Source: Chryseobacterium rhizosphaerae (GTDB taxonomy: Bacteria > Bacteroidota > Bacteroidia > Flavobacteriales > Weeksellaceae). From it: a stretch of DNA of 64,000 nt. Shown here piece after piece: positions 8,576 to 16,943 of this stretch. The notes below the pieces were generated by a model. It saw only the letters and a program-made list of their open reading frames with translations, did not search any database and had not been told where the DNA came from. Position 1 is the first letter of the stretch. Every line of letters begins with the position of its first letter. A program made the translations under genes and the position numbers. Location of the stretch: contig NZ_QNUF01000018.1 in NCBI RefSeq assembly GCF_003385455.1, positions 1 to 64,000 of the forward strand, in the 5' to 3' direction.

Positions 8576-8919
8576 CCGTAAAACCAGACATCACTTGGGC
8601 AGATTTTGAAAAAATAGATATCCGATGCGGAACCATTCTTTCCGTCAATGATTTTGAAAAGGCAAGAAACCCTTCTTATCAGCTGGAAATAGACTTTGGA
8701 GATTTGGGAATCAGAAAATCATCAGCACAGATCACTAGTCTTTATCAGAAAGAAGAATTGATAGGAAAACAGATTCTGGCTGTGGTTAATTTCCCTAAAA
8801 AACAAATTGCCAACTTTTTCAGCGAATGCCTTGTACTAGGGCTATATGGTGAAGATAAGCAGGATGTCACTCTTCTGGCTCCTTCCTTACCCACCAAAAA
8901 CGGAATGCAGGTAGGATAA
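8572..8919 (+). CDS. csaA: tRNA-binding domain protein, CsaA-like chaperone
   Basis: 115 residues, close to the ~110 usual for CsaA. The whole protein is one tRNA-binding OB-fold: W.DFEKIDIRCGTI near the start, SSAQITSLY and the hallmark end LLAPS.PTKNGMQVG match the family. CsaA has chaperone and export-linked activity in Bacillus and binds peptides or RNA. The ATGA overlap with the upstream gene implies coupled translation. Confidence 0.88.
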   Translation: MTVKPDITWADFEKIDIRCGTILSVNDFEKARNPSYQLEIDFGDLGIRKSSAQITSLYQKEELIGKQILAVVNFPKKQIANFFSECLVLGLYGEDKQDVTLLAPSLPTKNGMQVG

Positions 8920-8934
8920 CAAACCAAAACACAC

Positions 8935-9636
8935 ATGATACAGAACATACCTTTAGAAAGAATATTGTTTCTTGATATCGAGACCGTACCACAGGCTGGT
9001 TCCTGGGATGAATTATCGGAAACCGACCAATACCTCTGGGACAAAAAAACAAGGTTTCAGAGAAAAGAAGATATTTCCGCAGAAGACTTTTACGAGAGAG
9101 CCGGCATTATGGCTGAGTTCGGAAAAATCATCTGCATTACCATTGGAATGGTAGAAAAGAATGAAACATTAAAGATCAAAAGTTTCTCAGGACATGATGA
9201 GAAAAAAATGCTTCAGGAGTTTGGGGAGATTTTCAACAGCCCAAGGCTCCGGGATGTCATTCTCTGTGCCCACAACGGAAAAGAATTTGATTTTCCGTGG
9301 ATTGCCAGACGATATCTGATCAACGGAATGCAGCCTCCGGCTCCGTTTCAGATGTTCGGAAAAAAGCCCTGGGAGATTCCTCATATCGATACCATGGAGC
9401 TTTGGAAATTCGGAGATTATAAAAGTTTTGTGTCCCTTGAACTCCTTGCCCATGTCTTTGGAATTCCTACTCCAAAAGACGATATAGACGGGTCAATGGT
9501 TTCATCAATCTACTACATAGAAAAAGACTTGCAGCGAATAGTTGATTATTGTGAAAAAGATGTCTTAACTTTGGCAAATATTTTCCGGCGCTTGCGTCAG
9601 GAAGATTTGTTGAAAAGGAATATCAATCTAGATTAA
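8935..9636 (+). CDS. 3'-5' exonuclease, DEDD superfamily (PolB-like)
   Basis: 233 residues. The three exonuclease motifs are visible: FLDIETVP (ExoI, D-x-E), CAHNGKEFDFPWI (ExoII) and YCEKDVLTLANI (ExoIII, Y...D), making it a DEDDy-type nuclease resembling the predicted 3'-5' exonuclease related to the PolB exonuclease domain. No polymerase domain is present, so it acts as a stand-alone nuclease, probably in DNA or RNA repair or turnover. 15 bases after csaA and 3 before the next gene. Confidence 0.87.
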   Translation: MIQNIPLERILFLDIETVPQAGSWDELSETDQYLWDKKTRFQRKEDISAEDFYERAGIMAEFGKIICITIGMVEKNETLKIKSFSGHDEKKMLQEFGEIFNSPRLRDVILCAHNGKEFDFPWIARRYLINGMQPPAPFQMFGKKPWEIPHIDTMELWKFGDYKSFVSLELLAHVFGIPTPKDDIDGSMVSSIYYIEKDLQRIVDYCEKDVLTLANIFRRLRQEDLLKRNINLD

Positions 9637-9639
9637 AAA

Positions 9640-9966
9640 ATGAAATTTACAGACGATCAAATTGCTGACATTGGTGAAGAAATCATCAAAGTACTGAAAT
9701 CCGTATATGACCCTGAAATACCGGTGGATATTTACGAATTAGGGCTGATTTATGATGTACAGATCTCCGATGATGTAGACGTAAAAATTGTAATGACACT
9801 TACTACCCCCAACTGCCCTGTGGCCGAAACGCTTCCACAAGAAGTAAAAGATAAAGTTGGAGAAGTAGAACATGTAAAAAGTGTTGATTTAGAGCTTACT
9901 TTTGAACCGAGCTGGAACAAGGATATGATGAGCGAGGAAGCTAAGTTTGAACTGGGAATGCTTTAA
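9640..9966 (+). CDS. Iron-sulfur cluster assembly protein, MIP18/DUF59 (SufT-like)
   Basis: 108 residues. The DUF59 core is clear: KSVYDPEIPVDIYELGLIYD and the conserved cysteine in MTLTTPNCPVAE. In bacteria such proteins (SufT/Paa-D-like) help deliver Fe-S clusters. Last gene of the 8066 operon, followed by a terminator. The suf cluster itself is not here; a sufE gene occurs separately at 61.4 kb. Confidence 0.88.
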   Translation: MKFTDDQIADIGEEIIKVLKSVYDPEIPVDIYELGLIYDVQISDDVDVKIVMTLTTPNCPVAETLPQEVKDKVGEVEHVKSVDLELTFEPSWNKDMMSEEAKFELGML

Positions 9967-9981
9967 TTATTATAAAATATA

Positions 9982-10005
9982 AAACCTCAGAAATATCTGA
10001 GGTTT
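9982..10005. terminator. Bidirectional terminator between convergent genes
   Basis: Perfect 10-base stem AAACCTCAGA / TCTGAGGTTT with loop AATA. It sits between the DUF59 gene (plus) and the sulfurtransferase gene (minus). Confidence 0.8.
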
Positions 10006-10011
10006 ATGTTT

Positions 10012-10848
10012 TTACAGGTCTTTTGCAATTTCTTTTCCTTCTCTCCTGCTCCACTCACTCCACGAGCCTACATATAGATTAGGAATTGTAAATCCGGCAT
10101 AGTCTAATGCCAAAATCGTATGACAAGCCGTAACCCCTGAACCACAGTGAATAATTAGGTTTTCAGGTTTATTTTCCAATAACCTCTTATATTTTTCCTT
10201 AAGAACTTCCGGGCTCAGAAAGAATCCGTTTTCATCCAAATTTTCTGAAAAAGGAATATTGATTGCCCCCGGAATATGCCCGGCAACCAGATCAATAGGT
10301 TCCGATTCTCCTCTGTATCGGTAAGCATCCCTTACATCAATAACAGTAGCAGAATCATTTTTCAATTCATTTTCAACTTCTTCCAGTTTTGAAACAGGTA
10401 GAAACCAATGATCTTTTTTAATCAGTGGAGTCTTTTCAACCCTTTCTTCTCCTGACGAAAATTCCATGCCTTCCTTTTCCGCGGCCTGCATTCCACCATC
10501 AAGTACCTGTACCTTTTCGAACCCAAAAGACTTTAACATCCACCAAGCTCTTGCTGCTGCATTGGAAGCGTTTTTATCATCATATACCACAATCTCAGAA
10601 TTTTCTGAAATTCCCAGGTCTGAAAGGGTCTCAGCAAATTTTTCTATGGAAGGAAGCGGGTGTCTTCCCCCAAAAGCAGCATTCTCTCCTATCTCCGCCA
10701 AATCTTTATCCAAATCGATGAATAATGCTCCTTTGATATGTTTCTCAAGATAGTTCTGAACAACATCTTTTCCGGTTCTCGCATCAAGAATAATAAGGTT
10801 ATCTGTGGCTAGTTTTTTTAATTCAGAAGGTGAAATTATTGGAGACAT
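10012..10848 (-). CDS. Sulfurtransferase, tandem rhodanese (3-mercaptopyruvate type)
   Basis: 278 residues with two rhodanese domains (about 1-140 and 155-278). The C-terminal active-site loop reads HCGSGVTACHT: the CGSGVTA form is typical of 3-mercaptopyruvate sulfurtransferases, while thiosulfate-specific rhodaneses usually have CRKGVT. The N-terminal domain has no catalytic Cys, as expected. It transfers sulfur to thiols or cyanide in the cytoplasm. Single gene, convergent with the Fe-S assembly gene. Confidence 0.9.
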   Translation of the reverse strand: MSPIISPSELKKLATDNLIILDARTGKDVVQNYLEKHIKGALFIDLDKDLAEIGENAAFGGRHPLPSIEKFAETLSDLGISENSEIVVYDDKNASNAAARAWWMLKSFGFEKVQVLDGGMQAAEKEGMEFSSGEERVEKTPLIKKDHWFLPVSKLEEVENELKNDSATVIDVRDAYRYRGESEPIDLVAGHIPGAINIPFSENLDENGFFLSPEVLKEKYKRLLENKPENLIIHCGSGVTACHTILALDYAGFTIPNLYVGSWSEWSRREGKEIAKDL

Positions 10849-10915
10849 TTTGTTGATTTTTGGGGTTAATTATAATTAGATTTTGGTTAAAACCATTGAT
10901 ATTTGAATATAGTAA

Positions 10916-10972
10916 AGCGGGCTAAAGCCCGCTCCTATTGATATTTTTACTTCTCTCAGAATCTGTGAGAGA
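10916..10972. repeat. Two short inverted repeats in the gap (REP-like)
   Basis: GCGGGC TAAA GCCCGC (10917-10932) is a strong GC-rich hairpin in otherwise A/T-rich DNA. It is followed by TCTCTCA / TGAGAGA (10952-10958 with 10966-10972). Either may end transcription, but neither has a U-tract; the first resembles dispersed palindromic units of flavobacterial genomes. Confidence 0.55.
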
Positions 10973-10990
10973 TTGGGTTCTTAATTCATT

Positions 10991-11839
10991 CTAAAAATGA
11001 AAAATATCCTTAGCCTTATTGTAAGAACTTTCAAAGTTTAGGAGGTTCAGCTTGTGATCTGCTTTTTCAACACTCATAAAGTTGATCACCTGCTCAGTCG
11101 GCATATTTCCCACCAGATCATCTTTAGCCATAGGACATCCTCCAATTCCTTTAATTGCACTATCGAACCTTCTGCAACCTTGGTCGTAAGCCGCTTTTAA
11201 TTTCGAGTAAGAATCCTCGTAACGGTTATGGAAATGTCCTCCGAAATTGATCTCAGGATATTTTGAAGGAATTTTTTCAAATAAAAGAGCAATAGTTTCG
11301 GGAGTCGCTACTCCTGTTGTATCAGAAAGCAGAATATCTTTCACACCGATTTCCGAAAATCTTTTTGCCCAGTGGTCTACATCTTCCCATTTCCACATTT
11401 CTCCATATGGATTTCCAAAGGCCATGGAGAAATAAATGTTTAGCTGCTTTCCTTCACTTCTGGTCAGCTCAAGCATTCTGATAATTTCCTCAAAAGCTTC
11501 TTCCTGGCTTTTGTTTGTATTTCTATGCTGGAATGTTTCAGAAATAGAGAAGGGAAATCCAAGGATATCTACTGAAGCATGTTTTAATGCTTTTTCAGCA
11601 CCTCTGTAGTTTCCGATAATTGCAGAAACTTTAGTTTTGGAACGGGATTTATCAATATTTTCAGCAACCTCATCAGAGTCTGCCATCTGTGGAATTGCTT
11701 TTGGTGAAACAAAACTCAGGCAGTCCAATACATCAAAGCCAACATCCATTAAAGAGTTGATATAATCTATTTTTTTTTCGGTAGGGATAAACTCTCCCCA
11801 TCCCTGCATGGCATCTCTTGGGCATTCAGTTAGAAACAT
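10991..11839 (-). CDS. Hydroxymethylglutaryl-CoA lyase
   Basis: 282 residues, a single HMGL-like TIM barrel. Signature parts are ECPRDAMQG near the N-terminus (substrate/metal Asp), GHFHNRYEDSYS (metal-binding H-x-H) and GIGGCPMAKDDLVGN (catalytic-loop Cys, the family's G-x-GGCP signature). It splits HMG-CoA to acetoacetate and acetyl-CoA, the last step of leucine breakdown. ATG 11839 lies 19 bases after a TATATTTG element and gives a normal length. Stands alone; other leucine genes are not in view. Confidence 0.9.
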   Translation of the reverse strand: MFLTECPRDAMQGWGEFIPTEKKIDYINSLMDVGFDVLDCLSFVSPKAIPQMADSDEVAENIDKSRSKTKVSAIIGNYRGAEKALKHASVDILGFPFSISETFQHRNTNKSQEEAFEEIIRMLELTRSEGKQLNIYFSMAFGNPYGEMWKWEDVDHWAKRFSEIGVKDILLSDTTGVATPETIALLFEKIPSKYPEINFGGHFHNRYEDSYSKLKAAYDQGCRRFDSAIKGIGGCPMAKDDLVGNMPTEQVINFMSVEKADHKLNLLNFESSYNKAKDIFHF

Positions 11840-11857
11840 TGGTACTTTTCATTTTCT

Positions 11858-11865
11858 CAAATATA
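11858..11865 (-). promoter_or_regulatory. -7 element TATATTTG for the HMG-CoA lyase gene
   Basis: Exact TAnnTTTG on the minus strand, 19 bases before the ATG at 11839. Confidence 0.6.
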
Positions 11866-11998
11866 ATAAAACTAAACTAGTTCGTATACGATACATACAA
11901 ATCTAACATTATTTTGATTTTCAAAGATTTATATCCGATTTAAAATTTCAATAACTGATATTCAATCGCAAATAACCTATTCTGAGCGGCAAATTTGC

Positions 11999-12006
11999 TA
12001 ACTTTG
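11999..12006 (+). promoter_or_regulatory. -7 element TAACTTTG for pepT
   Basis: Exact TAnnTTTG. It decides the pepT start: in-frame TTG and ATG codons at 11995 and 12016 would overlap or directly abut the promoter, so ATG 12028 is preferred. Confidence 0.55.
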
Positions 12007-12027
12007 TTAAAATTTATGATTAATCTA

Positions 12028-13275
12028 ATGAGTACAATAGAATTCAACCCTTTGTGGAAAGAGAAATTACTGAACCGTTTTCTTAGTTATGTAAAAATAT
12101 ATTCAACCAGTGATGCTGAGAGTGAAGCAACACCTTCTACTCCACGACAGTGGGATATTGCCAATTATATTACTGAAGAACTGAAGACCATAGGTTTGGA
12201 AGATGTTTCCATTGATGGGAATGGTTATATTATGGGATATATTCCTTCTAACCTGGAAAACGATGACAGACCTACTATTGGATTCATTTCACATTATGAT
12301 ACTTCACCGGATTTCAGCGGAGAGAATGTAAATCCTCAGGTTTGGAAGAATTATGACGGAAATGATCTTCTGCTGAACCAGACTACAGGATTCACTTTAT
12401 CCCCTTCAAAGTTTGAAAGTTTAAAAAAATATATCGGTCAGACATTAATTACAACCGATGGAAATACCCTTCTGGGTGCTGATGATAAAGCAGGATGTGC
12501 AGAGATTGTAACGGCTGCAGAATATCTGATTGCTCACCCTGAGATTAAGCACGGAAGAATTGCTGTAGGATTTACCCCTGATGAAGAAATCGGAAGAGGA
12601 GCACACAAATTTGATGTGGCAAAATTTGGGGCAGAATGGGCTTATACAATGGATGGTGGAGAAGTTGGAGAACTTGAATATGAAAACTTCAATGCTGCAG
12701 GAGCTGTAGTGAAAATCCACGGATTAAGTGTACACCCTGGTTATGCTTACGGAAAAATGATCAACGCAGCGCTTTTAGCTGCCGAATTTGCACAGAGCCT
12801 TCCGGCAAATGAAACTCCTGCTACCACTAAAGGTTTTGATGGGTTCTATCATTTAATGGATATCACTGCTGACATTTCTGAAGCTAAACTTCAGTATATC
12901 ATCCGTGATCATGATGCTGATAAATTTGAAGCCAGAAAAAAATTCATGGAAGAAAAAGTAGCTGAATTCAACCAAAAACATGGTGAAGGAACTGCTGAAG
13001 TGGAGATCAAGGAGCAATACAGAAATATGAAGCAACAGTTTGAAGGTAAAATGCACATTGTAGATCTTGCGGCAAAAGCAATGACAGAAGCAGGTATTGA
13101 ACCTAAGATCAAAGCGATCAGAGGAGGAACAGACGGAGCTCAGCTTTCTTATATGGGGCTTCCATGTCCCAATATCTTCGCCGGAGGAATTAACTTCCAC
13201 GGACCTTACGAGTACGTAGCTTTAGAAAGCATGGAAAAAGCAACTGAAGTAATCATTAATATTGTAAAAGCTTAA
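12028..13275 (+). CDS. pepT: Peptidase T (tripeptide aminopeptidase)
   Basis: 415 residues from ATG 12028, close to the ~408 of E. coli PepT. M20 family motifs in order: ISHYDTSPD (zinc His and Asp), TLLGADDKAG (bridging Asp), TPDEEIGRGAH (catalytic Glu pair), MDGGEVGELEYENFNAA, and the end IRGGTDGAQLSYMGLPCPNI...NFHGPYEY (zinc His). Releases the N-terminal residue from tripeptides in the cytoplasm. Start chosen because upstream in-frame starts overlap the promoter element. Six bases ahead of the next gene, so probably an operon. Confidence 0.94.
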   Translation: MSTIEFNPLWKEKLLNRFLSYVKIYSTSDAESEATPSTPRQWDIANYITEELKTIGLEDVSIDGNGYIMGYIPSNLENDDRPTIGFISHYDTSPDFSGENVNPQVWKNYDGNDLLLNQTTGFTLSPSKFESLKKYIGQTLITTDGNTLLGADDKAGCAEIVTAAEYLIAHPEIKHGRIAVGFTPDEEIGRGAHKFDVAKFGAEWAYTMDGGEVGELEYENFNAAGAVVKIHGLSVHPGYAYGKMINAALLAAEFAQSLPANETPATTKGFDGFYHLMDITADISEAKLQYIIRDHDADKFEARKKFMEEKVAEFNQKHGEGTAEVEIKEQYRNMKQQFEGKMHIVDLAAKAMTEAGIEPKIKAIRGGTDGAQLSYMGLPCPNIFAGGINFHGPYEYVALESMEKATEVIINIVKA

Positions 13276-13281
13276 TTACTG

Positions 13282-13848
13282 ATGAAAAGACTCTCAGCAT
13301 TAGCATTCATTTTTGTTTTTGTTTTCAGCAGTGCCCAAATTTCTGAATTTCAGAGAGCAGACTCTCGCTATGACAGAAAGAAAACGGCTTTGTATAAAAA
13401 ATACCCTAAGCCTAATGATCTAAAAACCAAGAAGGAGTGGCTTCTTACTGAGGAAAAAATAACATCATACAAAAATGCTTTAGATCAGCTTTCCACGGAA
13501 GACAAGAAAATAATTGCTTTAGATCAGCCTACAAAAGGCAAGGTCACCAAAGAAGCGGAATATGAAAAGGGAAAAGGAGCTTTTCATCAGCTTCTGCATG
13601 ATGCAACTGATCTTGATTTTCTGAATTTTGCTTCAGGTTCTTACAAAGCGACCATAAGCTTCGTAGTAGATTCTAAAGGAAATGCACTTGATCCACAAGT
13701 GAAAGGTAATAATGAGGATGTAAACGCCTTTATTGAAGCGACATTCTACCGTATCCGAGATAAAGGTAAATGGAAACCTGCAGAAAGCAACGGGAAACCG
13801 GTCTCTTCTACAGTCTCTATTCCTTTGACGTTAACATTTAAAAAATAA
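13282..13848 (+). CDS. Exported protein with TonB-C-like domain
   Basis: 188 residues, signal peptide MKRLSALAFIFVFVFSSAQ. The last ~75 residues (YKATISFVVDSKGNALDPQV ... GKWKPAESNGKPVSSTVSI) have the pattern of the TonB C-terminal fold (variable domain, then R.R...KWKPA..NGKPV). It has no transmembrane anchor or proline-rich linker, so it is not a working TonB energy transducer by itself. Follows pepT by 6 bases and ends in a terminator. Function unknown. Confidence 0.75.
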   Translation: MKRLSALAFIFVFVFSSAQISEFQRADSRYDRKKTALYKKYPKPNDLKTKKEWLLTEEKITSYKNALDQLSTEDKKIIALDQPTKGKVTKEAEYEKGKGAFHQLLHDATDLDFLNFASGSYKATISFVVDSKGNALDPQVKGNNEDVNAFIEATFYRIRDKGKWKPAESNGKPVSSTVSIPLTLTFKK

Positions 13849-13857
13849 ATAATATAG

Positions 13858-13885
13858 ACCCACTGCAAAGTGGGTTTATTTTTTA
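13858..13885 (+). terminator. Intrinsic terminator after the pepT operon
   Basis: Stem ACCCACT / AGTGGGT (13858-13864 with 13869-13875), loop GCAA, followed by a T-rich tract. Confidence 0.85.
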
Positions 13886-14021
13886 TTATTATTTTCAGAA
13901 AACATCAAACATAATTCCCACATTATACTTATTGACAGATACTTAAAAGCAAAACCCATCTGATTTTTCATTATATTTACTTTCATAAACAAACTATTAA
14001 CATTTAACATCAAATTACATT

Positions 14022-14267
14022 ATGAAAAACATTAAAAAGCTTTTAAGAAAAGACCTGTCCACAATTCTTGGTAACGGAATAGACAACTGCCATATGGGTG
14101 GCGATTCTTATAATTGCCAGAGTGACTGCCAATGTGCTTATGGAAAAGCCTGTGAAATGTATGAGGACGGCAGCCCGGGACAATGTATCGCTGTAGGAGG
14201 AGGAAATCCAGGAGGTGGTGGAGGTGGATGTTTTCCACCAATCATTTGTGAAGAACAACCTTATTAA
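14022..14267 (+). CDS. Cys-rich bacteriocin-like small secreted peptide
   Basis: 81 residues. The start MKNIKKLLRKDLSTILGNG is a Lys-rich leader close in style to flavobacterial 'MKN.KKL.R..L..I.GG' leaders. The mature part has eight cysteines (NCHMGG, NCQSDCQCAYGKACEMY, GQCIA, GGCFPPIIC) and a Gly-rich linker (GGGNPGGGGGG). It has its own terminator and is followed by an outer-membrane protein and a LytS/LytTR pair. Known relatives are listed only as bacteriocin-like; antimicrobial or signalling activity is untested. The Cys pattern suggests disulfides or metal binding. Confidence 0.75.
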   Translation: MKNIKKLLRKDLSTILGNGIDNCHMGGDSYNCQSDCQCAYGKACEMYEDGSPGQCIAVGGGNPGGGGGGCFPPIICEEQPY

Positions 14268-14274
14268 CCATCTT

Positions 14275-14304
14275 AATCGAAAGATTTTTCTTTCGATTTT
14301 TTTT
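14275..14304 (+). terminator. Intrinsic terminator after the Cys-rich peptide gene
   Basis: 9-base stem AATCGAAAG / CTTTCGATT (14275-14283 with 14290-14298), loop ATTTTT, then a run of T. Confidence 0.85.
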
Positions 14305-14432
14305 ATCCCTGGCTTTTCTACTTCTTCCAAAAGATGAGCCTTATCACCGTATTTCTACCGTTCATCAAATAAAGTTTCACCTCACGTTCCTGATTTGTTG
14401 TTTTGCACCAAGTTTTTAACAACAATCAATTT

Positions 14433-15026
14433 ATGAAACAGCAACTTTTAGCCTTCGGTTCGCTATTATTATGCATTACGTGCTCAATAGATACTCAGGC
14501 GCAACAGACCCCGGCTTTTCACATCGGAGTCAAGGGAGGTACAAATTTTACAAAAACCTCAACGGAATCATCCTTGGAAGGAAAATACGGATTTGGATAT
14601 CAGGCAGGAATCATGACAAGAATGGATATCGGCAGTCTTTATGTACAAGGAGAAGCATTATTCAACAAAAGAAAAACATCTTACGAAGCCAAAGACGGAA
14701 CCTCAGCAAAGCTGACATGGAATGCCATTGATATTCCTGTGGTAGTGGGATATAAGCTCATTAAAACAGACGATGTAAATCTAAGAGTATTTGCCGGTGG
14801 AGTGTACAGCTATGCTTTTAACAATAACCTTTCAGCTCCCCAGGCTTTTCAGGAGGGTTTTAAAAAGTTTGACAAATCCAATATAGGGCTTACAGGGGGT
14901 GTAGGTGTAGATTATAAGAATTTCACCGTAGACCTTAGGTATGAAACAGGACTTTCAAGCATCAGCAAAGAATTCAAATCCAAGCCCCACAGTTTCAGCC
15001 TTGGGATAGGTTATTTCTTATTCTAA
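14433..15026 (+). CDS. Outer-membrane beta-barrel protein (porin-family/PorT-like)
   Basis: 197 residues from ATG 14433; an in-frame TTG at 14403 adds 10 residues that spoil the signal peptide. Signal peptide about 1-24 (ends TQAQ). The rest shows alternating short strands (FHIGVKGGTNFTKT, VDLRYETGLSSISK, HSFSLGIGYFLF) and a C-terminal Phe, as in outer-membrane barrels of ~8 strands (OMP_b-brl family). Probably an outer-membrane protein of unknown substrate. Separated by terminators from the peptide gene before it and the kinase gene after it, but all lie in one direction. Confidence 0.8.
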   Translation: MKQQLLAFGSLLLCITCSIDTQAQQTPAFHIGVKGGTNFTKTSTESSLEGKYGFGYQAGIMTRMDIGSLYVQGEALFNKRKTSYEAKDGTSAKLTWNAIDIPVVVGYKLIKTDDVNLRVFAGGVYSYAFNNNLSAPQAFQEGFKKFDKSNIGLTGGVGVDYKNFTVDLRYETGLSSISKEFKSKPHSFSLGIGYFLF

Positions 15027-15049
15027 AAACTTAAATTATCTTTACCATT

Positions 15050-15082
15050 AGAAACTGTGTCTCTGCAGTTTCTATTTTTTTA
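15050..15082 (+). terminator. Intrinsic terminator after the outer-membrane protein gene
   Basis: Stem AGAAACTG / CAGTTTCT (15050-15057 with 15066-15073), 8-base loop, then ATTTTTTT. The kinase gene downstream therefore probably has its own promoter. Confidence 0.75.
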
Positions 15083-15104
15083 TAAACTTAGTCCGTTTCT
15101 TCTC

Positions 15105-16154
15105 ATGACAAAATCTTTTCTTTCAAAAGAATATATTTTCACCTTTCTTTTCTGGTTTGTTTTTGCCGTTGTATTATGGTGCAATTTTCAGATTGCTACA
15201 GAAAAATACCTGGCTATGATTCAATCCCTGATCATTACCTTCAGTTCATTTATGTTCACTCATTTTTTAACCACCAAACTCCTTCCCAAGGCTTTACGGT
15301 CGAAAAAAATGCGAAGCTTTCTGATCCAGGCCACTATAGTCATTCTTCTTTTGAGTATTATTTATTCTGTCATATTCACTTATCTGGAAGTTGCTCCTAA
15401 AACGAACCTTCCTCCTACTTTTAGGGGACATCTCCCTATTTTATGGCAAGGATTTTATATGGCCCTTCCCGCCTCTTTTCTGATTAACGGATCAGCCTGT
15501 GGTATTAAGTTTTATAAGGAACACGGAAGAATAGAGCGGGATCATATCCTTCTCCAGCAGGCTCACCTGGAAAACCAGCTCAAGCTGCTGCAGGATCAGA
15601 TCAATCCGCATGTGGTATTCAATATCCTGAATCATATTCATATTCTGATGAAAACAGATATTCAGCTCGCTGATTTTTTACTGATGAAGTTTTCAGATAT
15701 TTTAAGGTATCAGCTCTATCACTGTAATCAAAACCTGGTCCCTCTGGATAAAGAAATTGAATATTTGCAAAACCTGGTGGAAGTGGAGAAATTAAGGTGG
15801 GGAAATGAACTGGAGGTTGAGGCACATTGGCAGATTGATCATAAAAAAGCCTCTATTGCTCCTCTGCTATTGGTGTCCTTTATTGAAAATGCCTTTAAAT
15901 ATGTCTGCCGTCTTCCCGGACAAACCGGATATATCAGAATTTCATGTAAAGAAGAAAACAACAGTCTTTTATTATATGTAGAAAATTCCTACTCTGACAA
16001 GGTAATGTACAAAAAGAAGGATGGAACCGGAGGAATTGGTATTCAAAATGTAAAAAAACGTTTAAAACTACAATATCCGGATTCTCATGATTTAAAAATA
16101 GAATCTGACGGCCACGTTTATAAAGTCACTTTAACCTTAGAATTATCTGAATGA
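15105..16154 (+). CDS. Sensor histidine kinase, LytS/His_kinase family
   Basis: 349 residues from ATG 15105 (an in-frame GTG at 15057 lies inside the terminator). Four predicted transmembrane helices in the first ~150 residues (FTFLFWFVFAVVLWCNF, FLIQATIVILLLSIIYSVIF, GFYMALPASFLING and one between) act as the sensor. A coiled linker leads to the family's phospho-acceptor motif QINPHVVFNILNHIH. The ATP-binding part has LVSFIENAFKYV (N box) and GGIGIQNVKKRL (G box). It overlaps the response-regulator gene by 4 bases. Signal unknown. Confidence 0.92.
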   Translation: MTKSFLSKEYIFTFLFWFVFAVVLWCNFQIATEKYLAMIQSLIITFSSFMFTHFLTTKLLPKALRSKKMRSFLIQATIVILLLSIIYSVIFTYLEVAPKTNLPPTFRGHLPILWQGFYMALPASFLINGSACGIKFYKEHGRIERDHILLQQAHLENQLKLLQDQINPHVVFNILNHIHILMKTDIQLADFLLMKFSDILRYQLYHCNQNLVPLDKEIEYLQNLVEVEKLRWGNELEVEAHWQIDHKKASIAPLLLVSFIENAFKYVCRLPGQTGYIRISCKEENNSLLLYVENSYSDKVMYKKKDGTGGIGIQNVKKRLKLQYPDSHDLKIESDGHVYKVTLTLELSE

Positions 16155-16885
16155 GCAATAATATCCCTAAAATGAAATGTCTGATCATAGATGATGAACC
16201 CTTAGCCAGATTCCATCTTAAAGCACTGGCAGATCAGATAGATTTTTTATCCGTTGAAGGCACTTGTGCAACAGCATTAGAGGCGGATTCCAAAGTAAAA
16301 GAAAGTGAAATTGACCTTCTTTTTCTGGACATCAATATGCCCTATCTGAGTGGTCTTGAATTTTTGGAACAACTTGAAAACCCTCCATTATGTATCCTTA
16401 CCACCGCGTATTCCGAATATGCACTGGAAGGATTCCGGTTGCAGGTAGCCGATTATCTTTTAAAACCTATTGCTTTTAACCGGTTTTATCAGGCCGTCAA
16501 TAAAGCCCAGCAACAGTTTATCATCAGTGAAAAACTGAAAAAAAACACGCCTTTGGATGATCCATTTCTGTATGTAAGACAGTCTGATTCTTTTATCAAA
16601 GTTTCCTGGGTGGATATTCTATATGTTGAAAGTATGCAGAATTATACCAAACTTCATTTTAAAGATAAATCCCTGATCATTCATCAGACGATGAAAGCCA
16701 TTGAAGAATCTTTACCTGCGGAACATTTTTTCAGGATCCATAAATCGTTTCTGATTAATATTACACATATTGATATGATTTCCGGAGGCCGCCTGTTTAT
16801 CAATAAAATAGAGCTTCCTATTTCCCGTACCCGAAAAGAAGAACTGCTCAATCAGGTTGTCTATAAAAAGCTTATCAGTAAATAG
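16151..16885 (+). CDS. LytTR family response regulator
   Basis: 244 residues. Receiver domain 1-120 with the acidic pair in LIIDDEP, phospho-acceptor Asp in LLFLDINMP, Thr in LTTAYSEYA and Lys in LLKPI. LytTR DNA-binding domain from about 145 to 240 (FIKVSWVDILYVESMQNYTK, then FFRIHKSFLIN and the end typical of the family). ATG overlaps the kinase stop (ATGA), so the two are a coupled two-component system. LytTR regulators commonly control secreted or surface genes; the target here may be the neighbouring outer-membrane or peptide genes. Confidence 0.94.
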   Translation: MSNNIPKMKCLIIDDEPLARFHLKALADQIDFLSVEGTCATALEADSKVKESEIDLLFLDINMPYLSGLEFLEQLENPPLCILTTAYSEYALEGFRLQVADYLLKPIAFNRFYQAVNKAQQQFIISEKLKKNTPLDDPFLYVRQSDSFIKVSWVDILYVESMQNYTKLHFKDKSLIIHQTMKAIEESLPAEHFFRIHKSFLINITHIDMISGGRLFINKIELPISRTRKEELLNQVVYKKLISK

Positions 16886-16901
16886 AAAAATTTGGAAATA
16901 A

Positions 16902-16933
16902 GAAGAGGGAATGATAGGATACTTTCCCTCTTC
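16902..16933. terminator. Bidirectional terminator between convergent genes
   Basis: 10-base stem GAAGAGGGAA / TTCCCTCTTC (16902-16911 with 16924-16933), 12-base loop; weak U-tract. Sits between the regulator gene and the minus-strand gene ending at 16944. Confidence 0.7.
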
Positions 16934-16943
16934 AACTGTCTTG

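Noticed and set aside
11995..12027. TTG/ATG starts for peptidase T at 11995 and 12016
   Set aside because: They overlap or directly abut the TAACTTTG -7 element, so no usable leader would remain; ATG 12028 fits the family's N-terminus.
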